Positions 1 through 7,594 of a stretch of 64,000 nt of DNA are shown piece by piece. Origin of the DNA: an uncultured Porphyromonadaceae bacterium (GTDB lineage Bacteria; Bacteroidota; Bacteroidia; Bacteroidales; Muribaculaceae); the NCBI GenBank assembly GCA_937989585.1, contig CALKRW010000065.1:1-64000 (forward strand), read 5' to 3'. The position numbers and the translations under genes were made by a program. Under the pieces are notes generated by a model, which searched no databases, was not told the origin of the DNA, and was given only the letters and a program-made list of their open reading frames with translations. Within the stretch, counting starts at the first letter, position 1; the number at the start of each line of letters is the position of its first letter.

Positions 1-124
1 TCGAATTGGAAATATCCCCCAATCTAACCCATTCCCAGGAGGCGGGGATGTCGAATGGTGGTTGGAAATCCTGCTGATAGTGGGATTTATCGGAATATGG
101 GGACCTGTTAGTTGTTTTTGTTGA
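1..124 (+). CDS. Possible 3' end of a small membrane-anchored protein (partial)
   Basis: The plus-strand frame starting at base 2 is open from the window edge to a TGA at 122-124. It encodes about 40 residues, with a Gly/Pro-rich stretch (NPFPGGGDVEWW) followed by a hydrophobic run (LEILLIVGFIGIWG) that could be a C-terminal membrane segment. Composition is the only support; no family is recognised and the start lies outside the window. Its last bases overlap the 3' end of the convergent minus-strand gene. Chance openness is possible. Confidence 0.3.
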   Translation, partial: RIGNIPQSNPFPGGGDVEWWLEILLIVGFIGIWGPVSCFC

Positions 125-1082
125 TGAGGTTGACGATGACTTTGACCATGGTGTCTTTTTCTTCGGTGCGGCTTTCGGCTATCATCAGGGTGAGGGCGAC
201 GAGGGTGTTGTCGGCGATGCGCTTGGTGCCCTCCTCGTTGTATAGGATGCCGTTACCGTTGAGGAACCATAGGAAGAGGGTGGCGGCAATGCGTTTGTTG
301 CCGTCGCTGAAGGAGTGGTTCTTGGTAACGAGGTACAGAAGCATGGCGGCTTTTTCCTCTACCGAGGGGTAGAGGTCAATGCCTCCGAAGGTCTGGTAGA
401 TCTGACCGATGGAACTTTTGAAGGAATCGTCTTTCTCGTTGCCGAACAGTGTGCTGCCGCCGAATTTTTCGTGCAGTTCGCGGATGACCTCCATGGCGTT
501 TTCGTATGTGGCATGAAACGCCTCTTTGCCGGTGGTGTCCTCGATTTTCAGTTCCTGGTAGTCGTAGCGGTCAAGGGTGTCGAGCGCGTATGTGTAATCG
601 ACGACGACATCCAGTAGCGAGCGGCTGTCCTCGGTCAGTTTCTCCTGATTCTGTATGGTGCGTCCAAGGACCTTGACCAACTGGCTCAACTCGTCGTACT
701 TCTGTGCTGCAACCCGCTCGTTGATGGCATAACCCTGCAGCAGATACTGCTTCAGCACCTGATTCGCCCAAATACGAAACTGGGTACCACGCTTCGACTT
801 GACGCGGTAGCCCACCGATATGATCACATCTAGACTGTAAACTTGTGTGGGTTTGAACTTTGAGAGAGTATTATGCAAAATTTGCATATTACTCTCCTTC
901 TCCAGTTCGCCTTCCTTGAAGACATTAGAGATGTGACGGGCAATGACAGACTGATCTTTGTCGAATAGTTCTGCCATTTGGCCTTGACTGAGCCATACGG
1001 TTTCATTCTGAAGGGTGACGTCAATCGACATGTTCCCATCAGGGGTCTTGTATATTACAAGTTGTGAATTGTTAGTTTCCAT
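108..1082 (-). CDS. RhuM-type N-terminal domain fused to a Fic/Doc domain
   Basis: This is a 324-residue two-domain protein. Residues 1-150 resemble the RhuM family (virulence-associated, ORF11 of Salmonella), with a DNA-binding-like segment (LSQGQMAELFDKDQSVIARH) and a YSLDVIISVGYRVKSKRG stretch. Residues 155-324 carry a Fic/Doc fold with the motif H256-S-F-S-D-G-N-K-R264. Lys in place of the second Gly of the canonical GNGR loop resembles Doc (NKR), a kinase-type toxin, rather than AMPylating Fic. No antitoxin-sized partner lies beside it, so the RhuM half could act in cis as regulator or immunity part. The ATG at 1082 is preferred because the promoter directly precedes it. RhuM-Fic architecture is known in Bacteroidetes; the biochemical activity is unknown. 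Confidence 0.85.
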   Translation of the reverse strand: METNNSQLVIYKTPDGNMSIDVTLQNETVWLSQGQMAELFDKDQSVIARHISNVFKEGELEKESNMQILHNTLSKFKPTQVYSLDVIISVGYRVKSKRGTQFRIWANQVLKQYLLQGYAINERVAAQKYDELSQLVKVLGRTIQNQEKLTEDSRSLLDVVVDYTYALDTLDRYDYQELKIEDTTGKEAFHATYENAMEVIRELHEKFGGSTLFGNEKDDSFKSSIGQIYQTFGGIDLYPSVEEKAAMLLYLVTKNHSFSDGNKRIAATLFLWFLNGNGILYNEEGTKRIADNTLVALTLMIAESRTEEKDTMVKVIVNLINKNN

Positions 1083-1086
1083 ACTG

Positions 1087-1117
1087 CAAAGGTAATACTT
1101 TTGTTTTGATTATCAAA
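1087..1117 (-). promoter_or_regulatory. Bacteroidetes-type promoter of the RhuM-Fic gene
   Basis: On the minus strand TTTG (1117-1114) is followed by exactly 19 bases and TACCTTTG (1094-1087), matching the Bacteroidetes -33/-7 consensus. Only four bases (CAGT) separate the -7 element from the ATG at 1082, so the predicted transcript has almost no 5' leader. Confidence 0.65.
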
Positions 1118-1178
1118 GTATTAACTGAACAATTAGAAGAAAATCTTGGTCGAAATTCGGCATGAAATTCGGTCTGCG

Positions 1179-2333
1179 TCAGTAGGGAGTCGCCTCGACA
1201 GAGATTGAATTGTTACGGTCCATGCCGCAGCCTTCGGCGGTGCGGAAATCCGTTGCCTCTGATTCGCGCCTCAGCGGGGGAGGAAGCGTGCCTTGTCTGT
1301 TGATGTGGATGCAGTAGTTGTAGTTGTAGCCGGGGCGCCACCTGTTGCGCGTGTCGGTTTCCGGCACGGAGGAGTCGCCGAGGGGCAGGAAGATATAAGC
1401 CCACTTGTATGCCCATTGTTGGGGAATGAGTTGATAGGGTGTGTCCCTGTCAGGCCATATCTGACGACCGGACGCATTGTCTACGATTTTGCAGAGCATT
1501 CTTATTCCCGAGCCTGTGATGTGACCGTTCGACTCAGCAAGGGTCCGGAAGGTATAGGGGATGTAGAATCGGTTGTCCTGGTTCCCTATGGACCTGAGAA
1601 CCGAGTCAACCGCTATGCCCTCCGGATTCTCGGATATGAAGAAAGGGATGGTGTCGTTGGCGTTGTCCTGTGTCCACCCGGCCCATGAGTCATCGAGTTG
1701 CCCTATCTGGTCTTGTGGAAAAGTCGACCCCCGGGGGAAAAAGAATGTGCTCTTGGAACAGACATTGAACATATCAATCTTCTTTACGACAAGCGTGGCG
1801 CTGGGAATATCGGACGCGACCTTGATGTCAATCCGAGCCATGGCGTGGCGGAAATTGAGTCTTATGCGGCCCGTAGTCTGACGTATATGTCGGGCCGCGG
1901 CTATGCAGAAATCGGTCTTTGCCTCGCCATGCGTGTCGAATAGCACCGTCGAGGGATAGCCCCAGTCCCAGAGTCCGAGTGTGGTGATTTCCTCCGTCGC
2001 GGGTGTCACGGCCTCGAAATCAATCGGATAGTCGGGCCATTCGACCGCCGGAGAGTATGACCATGAGTTGAGATTCGTGCGCACGACCTCGACATTGAAC
2101 ATGATGGCGTCATGGCAATTTGACGAGTTGAATGCCGATACCCTGAAATCGCGGATGTTCCATGTCGTGATTGTTCCCGGGGGAACTTCGCCGGCCTGCT
2201 CCTCGATGTAGACATCAAAGTCTCCATGCGAGGAAGGATCCGCTGGAGAATCCGGACCGGAACATGACGAAGCAGTTGCCGTGGCTACTGCCAGGACAAC
2301 TGCTTCGAGATAGATTCCAACGCGGATTTTCAT
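1179..2333 (-). CDS. Fimbrillin family lipoprotein (Mfa-like)
   Basis: A lipoprotein of about 384 residues whose signal peptide ends in a lipobox cysteine (ATASSC). The mature part shows hallmarks of Bacteroidales fimbrillins (Mfa/FimA-like, type V pili): an early TTWNIRDFRVSAFN strand segment and the recurrent NFRHAMARIDIKV segment also present in its neighbour. The ATG at 2333 is used; an in-frame TTG one codon upstream is less likely. It is the last gene of a three-gene minus-strand set (DUF5119 lipoprotein, fimbrillin, fimbrillin). The product is probably exported as a lipoprotein precursor and assembled as a pilus stalk or tip subunit, but which one cannot be told from sequence. A cysteine-rich segment around residues 190-200 is slightly unusual. 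Confidence 0.8.
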   Translation of the reverse strand: MKIRVGIYLEAVVLAVATATASSCSGPDSPADPSSHGDFDVYIEEQAGEVPPGTITTWNIRDFRVSAFNSSNCHDAIMFNVEVVRTNLNSWSYSPAVEWPDYPIDFEAVTPATEEITTLGLWDWGYPSTVLFDTHGEAKTDFCIAAARHIRQTTGRIRLNFRHAMARIDIKVASDIPSATLVVKKIDMFNVCSKSTFFFPRGSTFPQDQIGQLDDSWAGWTQDNANDTIPFFISENPEGIAVDSVLRSIGNQDNRFYIPYTFRTLAESNGHITGSGIRMLCKIVDNASGRQIWPDRDTPYQLIPQQWAYKWAYIFLPLGDSSVPETDTRNRWRPGYNYNYCIHINRQGTLPPPLRRESEATDFRTAEGCGMDRNNSISVEATPY

Positions 2334-2397
2334 CAATGAATCATGAAAGGTGAGTCATAACAGGAATTAAATGTCCGATGCCGTGCGGCGCAGGACA

Positions 2398-3462
2398 TCA
2401 GTCGGGCAGAGTGTTGCCGTAGTCCTCGTAGTTGTCGACGGTCACGTCAAACGTAATCTTCGTTGAGCCTTCCTCGGGCACGTCAAGACTGATGGTGTAG
2501 ACGTATGAGTGGCCTGAATCCCATTCGTCGTTGTCATGCTTGCGCACGGGAATCCTGATATTGGCAAAGCCGTCGGCGGTCTGTCCCGTGACAGACGAGG
2601 TCGGCCATATGATGTGGTCGCTTTCCGCATTCTGGAACTGGCACTCGATTTCGAGGTATATGCCTCCGGAGTTGGGGACGTTCGCATTGTATTCCGTGAT
2701 GTCCTGGGGAATGACGAACATGTAGCCTGTCGAGTTGGCGCCCACCGGAGCGGATTGTGCGGTGACAGGCCCTACAAGGGTTTCGTTCAGTGATGCTCCG
2801 CTGAATGATGACAGGTTGCTCCAGTCGCCAGTGTTGTCATCGTCGCGCAGGTCGGCAGAGGTAGTCTTGTTCGGGAACTTGAAATTACCCTGACTCAGAG
2901 CGTTGACAAGACGGACGTTGCGTACATAGAACTTGAAGTTGCCTGTGTTGGCGCGTTTCGTGAACTGCACTGCCACTTTTGCCAGTGCGTGGCGGAAATT
3001 GACTTTCACCTGACGGGCTGTCCCCGAGGCATTGTCGGCTCTCTCGCCTTTGTTGACGGCATAGATGAAATCGGTCTTGCCGTCGTTGACATAGTTCTCG
3101 ATTCTGAAGTCGCCGTTTGCGGTCAGGAGAGTACCCATGTTGGCGACACCGGCCGGTGAATAACTGTAGAAATCCACCGAAGCGCCTTCCGGCCAGTAAT
3201 ATGTGGGCGAGTAGGTCCATCCGCTTCCGGTTCTGGTAACATTGAGGGCGTCCATATACAGTTCGTTGCCGACATAGCCGTAGACAGTGAACTCCCTGAT
3301 GTTCTCGGTAGTGATTACCGACCTGTCCTTCTGGGCGTAAGGTACAGATGCCGTGAACGCGATCGAAGACTTGGTGAACCTGATGTCTTCATCCTTGTCG
3401 TTGCTGCATGAGGTTGCGAACACAAGCAGGCCGGCTCCTAAGATTAATAATGTGTGTTTCAT
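2398..3462 (-). CDS. Fimbrillin family lipoprotein (Mfa-like)
   Basis: A 354-residue lipoprotein with signal peptide MKHTLLILGAGLLVFATSC and Cys19 as the lipidation site. It shares the fimbrillin pattern with the downstream gene: ITTENIREFTVYGYV near the N-terminus, a SVDFYSYSPAG segment and NFRHALAKVAVQF in mid-protein. In characterised type V pili the lipoprotein precursor is cut by an arginine-specific protease near its N-terminus before assembly; Arg28 or Arg47 could serve, but this is inference. It lies 64 bases upstream of the second fimbrillin and 129 bases downstream of the DUF5119 gene, in one orientation, consistent with one pilus operon. Confidence 0.85.
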   Translation of the reverse strand: MKHTLLILGAGLLVFATSCSNDKDEDIRFTKSSIAFTASVPYAQKDRSVITTENIREFTVYGYVGNELYMDALNVTRTGSGWTYSPTYYWPEGASVDFYSYSPAGVANMGTLLTANGDFRIENYVNDGKTDFIYAVNKGERADNASGTARQVKVNFRHALAKVAVQFTKRANTGNFKFYVRNVRLVNALSQGNFKFPNKTTSADLRDDDNTGDWSNLSSFSGASLNETLVGPVTAQSAPVGANSTGYMFVIPQDITEYNANVPNSGGIYLEIECQFQNAESDHIIWPTSSVTGQTADGFANIRIPVRKHDNDEWDSGHSYVYTISLDVPEEGSTKITFDVTVDNYEDYGNTLPD

Positions 3463-3591
3463 AAAAAACGGTTATATGGTTGATTAAAATTCAATTTTGG
3501 TGCATGTTTGTTTTATAAACAACTGGCATGCGGTTTATGTTGAGGTGTTGTCGCGGTTTAAATCCTGTCAAGGTAAGTGATTAGGGAACAG

Positions 3592-4560
3592 TCAGTTGTT
3601 GAGATCGATATCCACGTTGATCCAGTTGTCGATGCCGATATTGATGTTGCCGATGTTTCCTCCTCCCGAAGGTATGTCAGGCAGTGAGAAGCCTCCGACC
3701 CTGATGGTAAGGTTCATCTGGTCGGGACTCGAGGCAATCTGGTCGGTAACATCGAACATGTAGACAAACTTCTCGCCGTTTCTGAGCCAGACGTATATGC
3801 AAAGGAAGTTCTTGTATGAGCCAGGCGACGGTCCGAAACTGACAACGTTGCCCGAAAGTTGCTGTGGTCCAGATACGGCAAGATTTCCCGGAAGCGTTAC
3901 AGGGGTCTCGATTCGCTCCCCGGTCACGAGATACTTTGCGCCGGCCAGTCCGGAAAGGGCGAAGGACGCCACTGAAATGGACCCCAGGTTGCCGATGCTG
4001 TCGACTATCACCTTGTAGTTCGGCGTGAACTGGCGTGGATAGAGAGTGACGCGGAGATTGTTATCGTGGATGTCGTGTATGGTGTCGCCATGGTCCGCCA
4101 CATACATCATGTCGGCCTGCTGGCGCAAGGGTTGCGACACATCGGGGTGGGGCGGCTCGGCGCCGTCCTTGACGCGAAAGACTGTCTCGATTATCGTGCT
4201 GCCGAGGGTGAAGACCAGTGCGCCGTTGTAACTCTCAATGTCGAAATGGTTGATCGAGCGCGTGTCATTGTTCATCGCTAGGATGTTGTAGGCGTTGTAT
4301 GGCAGGTCGATTTTGGCACTGTCAGGGTCGGTCTCATATCGCCAGTAGTCGGAGCCGTCAGTCGGGTAATACAGCGTCGTCATGCCCTCGGGCGGAATGA
4401 AAGTTGGGTCGCCCACCTCGCTCCAGTTGAACACAAGTTGCAGTTGCTCCTCGGGGCACGGTGGCAGATCCTCATAGATGAGGTCGCAGCCCGACGTCGT
4501 GAAAAGCATTGCCATAGTCGAGGCGAACAGTATAAATCTATGTTTCAACGGAAGGGTCAT
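3592..4560 (-). CDS. DUF5119 / FimB-Mfa2-like lipoprotein, fimbrial accessory
   Basis: A 322-residue lipoprotein whose signal peptide ends at Cys25 (LFTTSGC). The mature start (CDLIYEDLPPCPEEQ) followed by QLVFNWSEVGDP is typical of DUF5119 and Mfa2/FimB-like anchors that accompany fimbrillins in Bacteroidales. A segment reading YNAYNILAMNNDTRSI also fits DUF5119. It is the first gene of the fimbrial operon. FimB/Mfa2 proteins anchor and limit pilus length in Porphyromonas, so an anchoring role is a reasonable inference. A weak -7-like element sits about 35 bases upstream. Confidence 0.8.
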   Translation of the reverse strand: MTLPLKHRFILFASTMAMLFTTSGCDLIYEDLPPCPEEQLQLVFNWSEVGDPTFIPPEGMTTLYYPTDGSDYWRYETDPDSAKIDLPYNAYNILAMNNDTRSINHFDIESYNGALVFTLGSTIIETVFRVKDGAEPPHPDVSQPLRQQADMMYVADHGDTIHDIHDNNLRVTLYPRQFTPNYKVIVDSIGNLGSISVASFALSGLAGAKYLVTGERIETPVTLPGNLAVSGPQQLSGNVVSFGPSPGSYKNFLCIYVWLRNGEKFVYMFDVTDQIASSPDQMNLTIRVGGFSLPDIPSGGGNIGNINIGIDNWINVDIDLNN

Positions 4561-4595
4561 TGAACGGTTCGGCTCTAAAGTTTCTGCATTAATAA

Positions 4596-4603
4596 CAAAA
4601 ATA
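4596..4603 (-). promoter_or_regulatory. Weak -7-like element upstream of the fimbrial operon
   Basis: Minus-strand TATTTTTG fits TAnnTTTG and lies 35 bases upstream of the DUF5119 start. No good TTTG box is found 19-21 bases further upstream, so this is only a candidate. Confidence 0.3.
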
Positions 4604-4714
4604 GAGCCTTTTGGATTTTTTAGACCTCTCCGTCATATTCTCCTTCCCCTCATCCTGTGCCATTTTTCAGGCACAGATTATTTTTCCGTACGCTGAACAC
4701 CAAGTCCGTCTGCA

Positions 4715-4758
4715 TAAGAAAAGTGCTTTATCGTACAGTGGAGGTACGGTAAAGCACT
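4715..4758 (-). terminator. Rho-independent terminator of the small membrane-protein gene
   Basis: A 15-bp stem with one G-T mismatch (arms 4744-4758 and 4722-4736, 7-base loop) is followed on the minus strand by TTTTCTT. It lies 26 bases beyond the stop of the 4784-4999 gene and separates it from the fimbrial operon. Confidence 0.75.
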
Positions 4759-4783
4759 CTATGAGGGAATTACAGAGGAATGG

Positions 4784-4999
4784 CTATTTTATCGGGCCAT
4801 ATTTCTCGTCCTCTTTCACTGCCATACTGAAATTACGATATAGAACTCCGAAGAAACATATACATAAAGGGGCTGCAAAATATTGCCATGTATCATGCTG
4901 AATATCGAAGAATTTGCGACTTATGGCAAGACCAATTAAGGTAATCGTTCCTATAATTACCATTACAAGTGAGAGATTTCTTTTTGCTTTATTAGACAT
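4784..4999 (-). CDS. Small protein with two predicted membrane segments
   Basis: A 71-residue protein with two hydrophobic segments (LSLVMVIIGTITLIGLAI, residues 9-26; YFAAPLCICFFGVLYR, about 40-55), a basic N-terminus (MSNKAKRN) and a charged tail (KEDEKYGPIK). No family is recognised. It is judged real because it has an ATG, an upstream TAACTTTG promoter element, a strong terminator behind it and coherent two-helix topology. Its predicted leader is long (about 150 bases) and contains an inverted repeat that would cover the ribosome-binding region. Confidence 0.6.
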   Translation of the reverse strand: MSNKAKRNLSLVMVIIGTITLIGLAISRKFFDIQHDTWQYFAAPLCICFFGVLYRNFSMAVKEDEKYGPIK

Positions 5000-5003
5000 A
5001 GTT

Positions 5004-5047
5004 GTAACTTTTTTAATTATTGGACGCCGCTAATCGGGAAAAGTTAC
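5004..5047 (-). promoter_or_regulatory. Inverted repeat in the leader of the 71-residue membrane protein
   Basis: GTAACTTTT (5004-5012) and AAAAGTTAC (5039-5047) are perfect 9-bp inverted repeats. In the minus-strand transcript the second arm ends four bases before the ATG at 4999, so pairing would hide the translation start region. A second small stem (GAGGA 5063-5067 / TCCTC 5074-5078) lies further upstream in the same leader. A regulatory role is inference. Confidence 0.35.
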
Positions 5048-5160
5048 ATCATTGCAGAAAGTGAGGAGCGTCGTCCTCTCCTGAATATGTTTTTAGGGTC
5101 TGGGCAAAAGAAGATAGTCCCAGCAAAAATGTATATAATAAAACTGAAATTCTCATACGG

Positions 5161-5197
5161 CAAAGTTACATGTTTTTAGTGAAAACAGTTAACTTTG
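5161..5197. promoter_or_regulatory. Face-to-face divergent promoter pair
   Basis: CAAAGTTA at 5161-5168 reads TAACTTTG on the minus strand, and TAACTTTG stands at 5190-5197 on the plus strand, 21 bases apart. Both fit the -7 element TAnnTTTG. The minus copy would serve the 71-residue membrane protein and the plus copy the truncated KilA-N gene. The -33 boxes are not clear for either. Confidence 0.45.
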
Positions 5198-5254
5198 TAA
5201 AATCTAAAAGCACTTGAATCGTAGTATTTTGCTCCCCTCCTAAATAAGTTCGTT

Positions 5255-5605
5255 ATGGCAAAAATTATTGTTCAGAATACGCCAATCACTGTTCTCTCGG
5301 TCGAAGAACAGGATTATATCTCCCTTACAGATATGGCGACTGCCAAAGAGGGCGATAACCGCTCTGCCGACATAATCAAAAACTGGTTACGAAACCGCTA
5401 CACTATTGAATTTCTCGGCACATGGGAGGTGATTCATAATCCTGATTTCAAAGTGGTCGAATTCGACCACTTTAGAATGAGTGCAGGTTTGCCGTCGTTT
5501 GTGTTGAGCGCATCAGAATGGATAGAGCGCACAAATGCAATCGGCATAATTGTGAAAAAAGGCTGTTATGGAGGAACTTTCGCCCACAAGGATATAGCCG
5601 GTTAA
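5255..5605 (+). pseudogene. KilA-N domain protein, 3'-truncated
   Basis: The 116 residues match the N-terminal part of Bacteroidetes KilA-N proteins, a DNA-binding domain common in phage and accessory regions: an IVQNTPITVL start, YISLTDMA, KNWLRNRYTIEFLGTWE, an N-P-[DN]-FKVVEFD segment and GIIVKKGCYGGTFAHKDIA. Relatives continue after the HxDIA motif with FEFASWIS and roughly another 150 residues; here a stop codon follows immediately (HKDIAG-stop). No homologous remainder is visible before the next gene at 5641. The 5' part keeps its ATG and a nearby promoter element, so a short DNA-binding protein could still be made. Confidence 0.75.
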
Positions 5606-5640
5606 AACAAAAATTGCAATACTTAAAATAAATATTACCT

Positions 5641-6234
5641 ATGGCGAAGATTATAAAATTGTGTTTTTTTGTTGGATGTGTCGCTTCTGCGGCGATAGGG
5701 ATGGCGTGTGGAAGGACAGGCGCCGGTGAGACAGAGAAACACGAAAAGGACGATGAGGTTGAATGGAATGTGTCGGTTCACAGGGCGGTGCAGTTCACTG
5801 ACTCTCTGACGGGTGTGAGCACTGATGCCTATTACACTGTTGCTGATACGGCGGCTGTTAATGAAAAATTACGGAGCGTGAGACCTGAAAATCTTACACT
5901 TGGCTGGACAGTGCCATGGTCAGATGGCGTGATATTCCTGGTCGCTTATGAAAACGAGCCGGTTTTGTCGGGAAAGGTGAAAGTAACCGAAGTCAATTCA
6001 ATTTCTTCTTATGGAGGTGACGTTCAGGTCGCTTTCAAGTTCCCTGATGCTGACAAGTGGGCAGAGATTACAAGAAAGAATATAGGTAAGCGGTTGGCGA
6101 TTTTTGTGAACGGGCAACTTATGAGCGCTCCCCAGGTTAACACTGAGATTGAACACGGAAACTGTTCGGTAACAATTCCTGCGAGTGGGATAAAGGATTA
6201 TTTGCCTGATTATGTTTTGGAAAGGGTCAGTTAG
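5641..6234 (+). CDS. Lipoprotein with a SecD (P1 head)-like domain
   Basis: A 197-residue protein whose signal peptide ends with lipobox Cys23 (GMAC), followed by a charged linker. Residues 110-195 resemble the periplasmic P1 head subdomain of SecD: a strand reading VQVAFKFPDADKWAEIT, then NIGKRLAIFVNGQLMSAPQV and a terminal GNCSVTI strand, parallel to SecD segments of the type GKxxAIxLDxxVxSAPxVxxxIxxGxxxI. It lacks the membrane channel part of SecD, so it cannot be a translocase by itself. It would be a lipid-anchored envelope protein of unknown role. It starts 36 bases after the truncated KilA-N gene. Confidence 0.7.
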   Translation: MAKIIKLCFFVGCVASAAIGMACGRTGAGETEKHEKDDEVEWNVSVHRAVQFTDSLTGVSTDAYYTVADTAAVNEKLRSVRPENLTLGWTVPWSDGVIFLVAYENEPVLSGKVKVTEVNSISSYGGDVQVAFKFPDADKWAEITRKNIGKRLAIFVNGQLMSAPQVNTEIEHGNCSVTIPASGIKDYLPDYVLERVS

Positions 6235-6238
6235 TGAG

Positions 6239-6586
6239 TTAACGTTTTGTCATTAGGCTCTGGAGGTCCATGCTGACCGGCTTGCCATTTACCTTGAACG
6301 AAAGGGTGCAGTCTGCGAAAGTGGTAAGTTTCTTGAATTCAAGTATGATTGTGGAATTATTGCCCCATATTGCATTCACTTTTTTAGCGGTAAGCGTTTC
6401 TCCGTTATTGTAGAGTCTTACGTTTTCTACTGACAGGCCATTGGAGGCATCACGGTCGGAGGCCGGTATTTCGATTTTGATTGTGGTTTTGCCGTGTTTG
6501 TTATTGAGTTCCTTGAACCGGGGCGCAGCGATTGCGCTGCCAAAGGCGAGAAGTCCTATTGCAAGTGAAAGCAGTATTTTCTTCAT
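6239..6586 (-). CDS. Small secreted protein of unknown function
   Basis: A 115-residue protein with a clear signal peptide (MKKILLSLAIGLLAFGSAIA, cleavage after about residue 20). The remaining 95 residues are rich in Thr, Lys and beta-branched residues, contain no cysteine in the last third except one (ADCTLSF), and suggest a small beta-sandwich. No family is recognised. It converges with the SecD-like lipoprotein gene, whose stop is only a few bases away. Confidence 0.6.
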   Translation of the reverse strand: MKKILLSLAIGLLAFGSAIAAPRFKELNNKHGKTTIKIEIPASDRDASNGLSVENVRLYNNGETLTAKKVNAIWGNNSTIILEFKKLTTFADCTLSFKVNGKPVSMDLQSLMTKR

Positions 6587-6643
6587 TCTATTATGGTTTT
6601 GATATTCTAAATTCTAAGTGTCTATATTTAAGACGCAGAAAGG

Positions 6644-6664
6644 CATTGTGTGTTACACCCAATG
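6644..6664. other. Small hairpin in the 6587-6807 intergenic region
   Basis: CATTG...CAATG with three further inner pairs and a TTA loop. It sits between the thioredoxin-like gene and the small secreted protein. On the plus side it is followed by AAAAAAT, on the minus side by CTTTC. Its role is unclear. Confidence 0.3.
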
Positions 6665-6706
6665 AAAAAATATTCAGATGTCTCGAAATTTGGCTGAGGA
6701 GATTTT

Positions 6707-6745
6707 ACGGCAGTAGAAAGCCCTGCCGTGCAATCGACAGGGCTT
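6707..6745 (-). terminator. Overlapping alternative hairpins downstream of the TlpA-like gene
   Basis: Two stems share the bases 6718-6729: ACGGCAG/CTGCCGT (6707-6713 with 6723-6729) and AAGCCCTG/CAGGGCTT (6718-6725 with 6738-6745). They cannot form together. In the minus-strand transcript the 8-bp stem forms first and is followed by a short CUUUCU run, so it may end the thioredoxin-like transcript. Confidence 0.4.
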
Positions 6746-6807
6746 GGAAATGGTATGGTCGTTCAATAATCGGATTTGGACTGTATGATGTGTGGGAGAA
6801 GATGTGT

Positions 6808-7566
6808 TTAACGGGATAACTCTTCGATAACGGCAACTGCCTGTGCCTGGTTTTCTTCAGAGGCTCCTGTTTTGGCAAAGCGGACTATGCCGTTTTTATC
6901 GACAACAATGGTAAGGGGAAATCCTTCTTGCCTTACAAGAGCCACCAAATCAGATGCTTCCTGAAGATGCGTCCATGTAAATTTATGTCGTGTGGCGATA
7001 GGAAGAATTTCCTCCCTGTTATGACGTGATGCTGAAAGGAAAACCACGTCAGGGAATTTTTCCTTCCATTCGGAAAGTATGGGCATCTCGCGTCTACAAG
7101 GCCCGCATTCTGATTGCCAGATGTTTATGACGTAAACTTTGTCTTTGAGTTTTTCATTGTTCCAGACATTCCCGTCGATATCGGAATAATCAAACTTGAC
7201 CATGGGTTCTCCCTCTTTTACGCCAATTCCTTGATATTTGCCAACGATCTGAGGCTTACGGCCGTTGTAGTCACGGAGAAGTTTCTCAGCATGTTTGACT
7301 CGTTCTGCCGGGATAGCCTTTTCTGTTGTTGATTCGTCTAAAACATATCCTTCGGGAAGATAAATGCCGAGAACCTTTGCACCGTCAGGGTCTTTAAGAA
7401 TAGCCAAAGTTGAGCCTCCGGGAATGAGTGATTTCGTCGGCATGGACTTGTCGAAGAATAAGCCGTCAACTATCGCGGCGGCTTGTATGAGACTGTCGCC
7501 CGGCGTTTGAGAATAAACACTCAGACAGCCAACAAATGACAAAAGAAGTGTTAAGATGAATTTCAT
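6808..7566 (-). CDS. Secreted TlpA-like thiol:disulfide oxidoreductase
   Basis: A 252-residue protein with signal peptide MKFILTLLLSFVGCLSVYSQ. The C-terminal 120 residues form a TlpA/AhpC-type thioredoxin domain with WQSECGPCRREMP (active-site Cys154 and Cys157), a VVFLSASRH strand and the cis-proline segment EGFPLTIVVDKNG. The 100-residue N-terminal part is a beta-rich extension of the sort found in Bacteroidetes members of this family. It is expected to act in the periplasm as a disulfide reductase. A -7 element lies 29 bases upstream of the start, and an array of phased repeats lies 111 bases further up. Confidence 0.85.
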   Translation of the reverse strand: MKFILTLLLSFVGCLSVYSQTPGDSLIQAAAIVDGLFFDKSMPTKSLIPGGSTLAILKDPDGAKVLGIYLPEGYVLDESTTEKAIPAERVKHAEKLLRDYNGRKPQIVGKYQGIGVKEGEPMVKFDYSDIDGNVWNNEKLKDKVYVINIWQSECGPCRREMPILSEWKEKFPDVVFLSASRHNREEILPIATRHKFTWTHLQEASDLVALVRQEGFPLTIVVDKNGIVRFAKTGASEENQAQAVAVIEELSR

Positions 7567-7594
7567 ATTTCGAGGTTTTTTGTTTGTTTCGTTG

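Noticed and set aside
1293..1943. Several plus-strand open frames opposite the fimbrillin gene
   Set aside because: Shadows of the minus-strand gene with no start context or family match.
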